Assembly: GCA_030463445.1 (NCBI GenBank) | Contig: JAQGFW010022112.1 | Span: 1 to 25,528, forward strand | Source: Euplotes aediculatus | Taxonomy: Eukaryota; Ciliophora; Spirotrichea; Euplotida; Euplotidae | Direction of reading: 5' to 3' | Length of the DNA stretch: 25,528 nucleotides | Shown here: positions 22,977 through 25,528 of the stretch, piece after piece | How the letters are laid out: each line of letters starts with the position of its first letter | Numbering within the stretch: the stretch's first letter is position 1 | Notes under the pieces: generated by a model | Told to the model about the DNA's origin: nothing | What the model saw: only the letters and a program-made list of their open reading frames with translations | Databases searched by the model: none | Program-made: the position numbers and the translations under genes

Positions 22977-25259
22977 TTATTTTTTCAGCAGTATTGGATT
23001 TGTTTTTTCACCCCTGATCATCTCATATAATATCCAGGTATTCGCCTGCTTTCCCTGCTCTACTCTCCAACTCCTGTTCGGATCCGCTAACTGATTCTTC
23101 AACCACCTGGGAAACACATCCGCAGCCCTTGCCTGTTCCCAGGTTCGTATGGCTGAAAAAATGGCTTCTTTCTGCGGACATTTCTCTACCTCTTTCTGAT
23201 TTAGAATCAGGCTGTATGTGGTACCAACGCCAACTGATATCGCCTGTATATGTTCATAATCTTCCACTTTAGAATTAGCTCCGATAGCAAAATTCCCTCC
23301 CATGCCTACCGGGTAAAAATTGGCATAGGAAACATCCCGAAGATCCTTTCCCTGGCTGGTTGTACTGCCCCATTCCCGCGTCGATACATCATATAAATTT
23401 TTTCCTCCTCCCACATTCCAGATGCTTTGATAATGCCAGGATCCTTCTGATAATGTGGCTCCGGTGAATCGAATATAAGGAACACCAATTGCGGCACCAC
23501 GCTCAAACATCTTTCTAAAAAACCGCTTGGTTGAATAGTAACCATGCCCGTTATTAAACAAAAACTCCTGTCCGTCAAAATCATAATAAGCCAGCCCGTT
23601 TTGCTTACATACATCCGCATAATATTCACCAATCTTATCCTGTAGTTGCATGTTGGGAATCACCCCATCGTATCCATAATTTACTGTTACCTGTAATTTA
23701 TATACGCTATCTCCTGCTGCATGATTAGCAGGCTTGGTATTCCAATACCCCCGCTTTACATTCAATAACCGATACGGTGCCTGATCAGATACGCCCAGGT
23801 AATGAATCAACTCCTTACCAATTTTTATCATATTCAGGTTGGCACAATGTCCTTCCCAACTGGCGATTTCTTCCAGGTGTGTTGGATCATCTACAATGAT
23901 AATCGTGTCCGTTAACCCGATTGATTTCGCCAGTAGTCTCTTTTGCTGATAACATAAACTGTCACTCGGTATCGGGCTCGCATCCAATGTTCCCGGTGCC
24001 AGTGAATTCGTGATGGTGGTTCTGCCAATTATTAATCCTCGTGCTGCCGCTAAATCAGAAAAGGCCTTGTGTGATAAATTTCCGGCAGTTCGTCTGATTG
24101 GTTTTTTGCTGAAGTCTGCGCCATCAATAAATCCTGCATTTCCTCTATTCGGACGCAAAAAACCCTGGTCATATAAACTGATGGCCTTAAATCCAAGTCG
24201 CTCTGTGTAAGAAATAATACTGTCGTTTAAATTCCCGGCCGACATGGCATCTGGCACAAATCCGGATGGATCCTTTACCCATTTTCCATTAAAGGTTGGC
24301 ATGGGAAGTTTTTCCGTCTTTACAATGGTTTGAATTACGTCCATCAGGGCAATGCTATCCGGACTACCATAAAATGCTACAGAAGAGCCTATATAATCTA
24401 CTCCGGGTAATGGCTGCACCTGAATATGATTGGGAATATTTGCCTCCATATGCGGGATCAGCGAAAAAAATACTTCCCTTTCTTTGGTCCTGTCTCTCGA
24501 TTGATACGAAACTGATATACGCCCTTTCTCATCTACCTGCGCAGCATCACCATACAGTATCCGATACCAGGGTTCCTTATGCGCATAAAACGCCACATCA
24601 CTGATTCCGTTTCCTCCTAAACTGAATACCTGCCCCTCTTTTAAACTGTCTGGCAATGGAAATCGTTTAGCATCCGGACTATGAATAATGTACTGAAACG
24701 GCGCAGCGTCTCCAATGGTAGTGGCCAATCCGCCGAGGGTGTTATCATCCAGCGCCAATAAGCCAATTGCATAATTGACAGCAGCACTGGTATCTCTGGC
24801 AACACCAATTATCTCTCCCATCAGGTTGGTAATAGTGGTTGCGTATGCTCCCCACTGAATGGCCTCAATTTCATCTTTCAGCGTAAGAGAAAGCAATTTC
24901 AACCGGAAATATTTCTTCTTCGACTCCAATAAAACAACTGCTACAGATCCATTTTCGTAGGATATCTTAAACTGTTTCGTTCCTGGATGATAAGAAGCTT
25001 TGACGGGTTGATAGTACTGTTTTTTGATTCCATCATAGATCAACAACAAGGGAGATGGTTTATCAGCCGGACTAAATTCACGCGCCGGTTTAGCCGTACG
25101 ATTTTTCATACTGGTAATAAACCCCTTGTTATTTACATGAATACTAAAATAATCCGTTGAAAAATTCCATTGCGCATTACCGTAGTGGAATGTCACCAAT
25201 AAAGCAATCAAACAAGCCAATCTTCTTAAAACTAGTATGGAAGGATTGAAAGCACTCAA
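22977..25259 (-). CDS. Secreted glycoside-hydrolase-like protein
   Basis: The 760-residue protein has a signal peptide (1-30, ending Gly-Asn-Ala-Gln), an N-terminal beta-sandwich-like region (about 31-310, with NNKGFITSMKNRT, typical of sugar-enzyme N-terminal modules) and a TIM-barrel-like part from about 340 to 660. YYDFDGQEF at 558-566 (Asp560, Asp562, Glu565) stands at a strand end and is the best candidate for the acid site, similar in style to clan GH-D active sites. I cannot assign a GH family. The start is TTG at 25259, overlapping the upstream TGA (TTGA); the first internal ATG is far downstream and would remove the signal. It is probably translationally coupled to the upstream gene. 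Confidence 0.68.
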   Translation of the reverse strand: MSAFNPSILVLRRLACLIALLVTFHYGNAQWNFSTDYFSIHVNNKGFITSMKNRTAKPAREFSPADKPSPLLLIYDGIKKQYYQPVKASYHPGTKQFKISYENGSVAVVLLESKKKYFRLKLLSLTLKDEIEAIQWGAYATTITNLMGEIIGVARDTSAAVNYAIGLLALDDNTLGGLATTIGDAAPFQYIIHSPDAKRFPLPDSLKEGQVFSLGGNGISDVAFYAHKEPWYRILYGDAAQVDEKGRISVSYQSRDRTKEREVFFSLIPHMEANIPNHIQVQPLPGVDYIGSSVAFYGSPDSIALMDVIQTIVKTEKLPMPTFNGKWVKDPSGFVPDAMSAGNLNDSIISYTERLGFKAISLYDQGFLRPNRGNAGFIDGADFSKKPIRRTAGNLSHKAFSDLAAARGLIIGRTTITNSLAPGTLDASPIPSDSLCYQQKRLLAKSIGLTDTIIIVDDPTHLEEIASWEGHCANLNMIKIGKELIHYLGVSDQAPYRLLNVKRGYWNTKPANHAAGDSVYKLQVTVNYGYDGVIPNMQLQDKIGEYYADVCKQNGLAYYDFDGQEFLFNNGHGYYSTKRFFRKMFERGAAIGVPYIRFTGATLSEGSWHYQSIWNVGGGKNLYDVSTREWGSTTSQGKDLRDVSYANFYPVGMGGNFAIGANSKVEDYEHIQAISVGVGTTYSLILNQKEVEKCPQKEAIFSAIRTWEQARAADVFPRWLKNQLADPNRSWRVEQGKQANTWILYEMIRGEKTNPILLKK

Positions 25260-25528
25260 AATAATATTCTTTTAGTAGTGGTTGTCTTGGAACTATCAAT
25301 CACCAAGTTAAACCTATCTACCCAATTATAGAAGTAATTCAAGGTCAATGAATCTGTATCTTCTTTACCTTGAACCATCCCATTTACGATCTCAGGGTTG
25401 GGTATATTCCCCATTTGTTCAATTTTGACAAAATGATTTGAATTTGAATAGCAGTAAAGAACTGAGTAATAATTCTGATTCTTGCCATTGGCATATTTAC
25501 CTTGAATCAAGAAATCTTCATTTAAATC
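25256..25528 (-). CDS. Partial hypothetical gene, 5' end outside window
   Basis: The frame is open through the right edge of the window (91 codons visible, beginning Asp-Leu-Asn-Glu-Asp-Phe); the TTG at 25510 is internal. The visible part reads as a beta-rich domain (GKNQNYYSVLYCYSNSNHFVKI, ending TTTTKRILF). No family recognised. Its TGA overlaps the TTG of the large glycoside-hydrolase-like gene, so the two are likely co-transcribed. Confidence 0.6.
   Translation of the reverse strand, partial: DLNEDFLIQGKYANGKNQNYYSVLYCYSNSNHFVKIEQMGNIPNPEIVNGMVQGKEDTDSLTLNYFYNWVDRFNLVIDSSKTTTTKRILF

Noticed and set aside
24296-24604. Plus-strand frame of 102 codons
   Set aside because: Antisense to the large glycoside-hydrolase-like gene; no promoter or motif.
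1-25528. tRNA, rRNA, CRISPR, insertion sequence or prophage
   Set aside because: None seen on either strand by eye: no regular spacer array, no transposase, integrase or structural phage gene, no clear tRNA cloverleaf.

Overview
The window looks like a chromosomal piece of a Bacteroidota genome, most likely near Chitinophagaceae or Sphingobacteriia. The signs are export signals ending in Ala-Gln, few Shine-Dalgarno sites, a TAnnTTTG-type promoter before the Fic gene, seven-helix AraC regulators, TPR sensor-like membrane proteins, DoxX, DUF3024 and many secreted serine hydrolases. I see no rRNA, tRNA, CRISPR array, integrase, insertion sequence or phage genes. Both edges cut through genes.

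Left part (1-8.1 kb). A plus-strand pair encodes an SGNH-type esterase (5' end outside the window) and a class 3 lipase 11 bp behind it. After a purine-rich spacer with a 7-bp tandem repeat comes a minus-strand run: a three-gene HipB-HipS-HipT module that looks whole, followed 4 nt later by an exported YCII protein. Three 18-bp operator-like repeats, exactly 61 bp apart, fill the space between hipB and a divergent plus-strand TPR membrane protein.

Middle part (6.8-16.7 kb, all minus strand). A membrane-bound AraC-type regulator precedes a likely operon of DoxX, a lipoprotein with a starch-binding-like fold, a beta-lactamase-family hydrolase and an alpha/beta hydrolase fused to an NTF2-like domain. 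Then come a conserved short hypothetical protein, a broken HNH nuclease gene, an unknown gene, a Tat-exported sugar isomerase-like protein, a dienelactone-hydrolase/TPR protein, a WapI-like immunity protein cut by an in-frame stop, and another exported alpha/beta hydrolase.

Right part (16.8-25.5 kb). This is an AT-rich strip of small minus-strand genes of unknown function, several exported, with at least one frameshifted gene, one more decayed coding stretch and a DUF3024 gene. A plus-strand Fic-family gene with an N-terminal winged-helix-like region interrupts the strip; its promoter carries three CGCGACA half-sites. The window ends with a large exported glycoside-hydrolase-like protein, overlapped by a partial upstream gene.

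Taken together, this is an accessory region with three themes: export of serine hydrolases, autoregulated toxin-antitoxin-like modules (Hip and Fic), and a scatter of orphan, partly decayed immunity-like genes. All functions are inferred from sequence read by eye.
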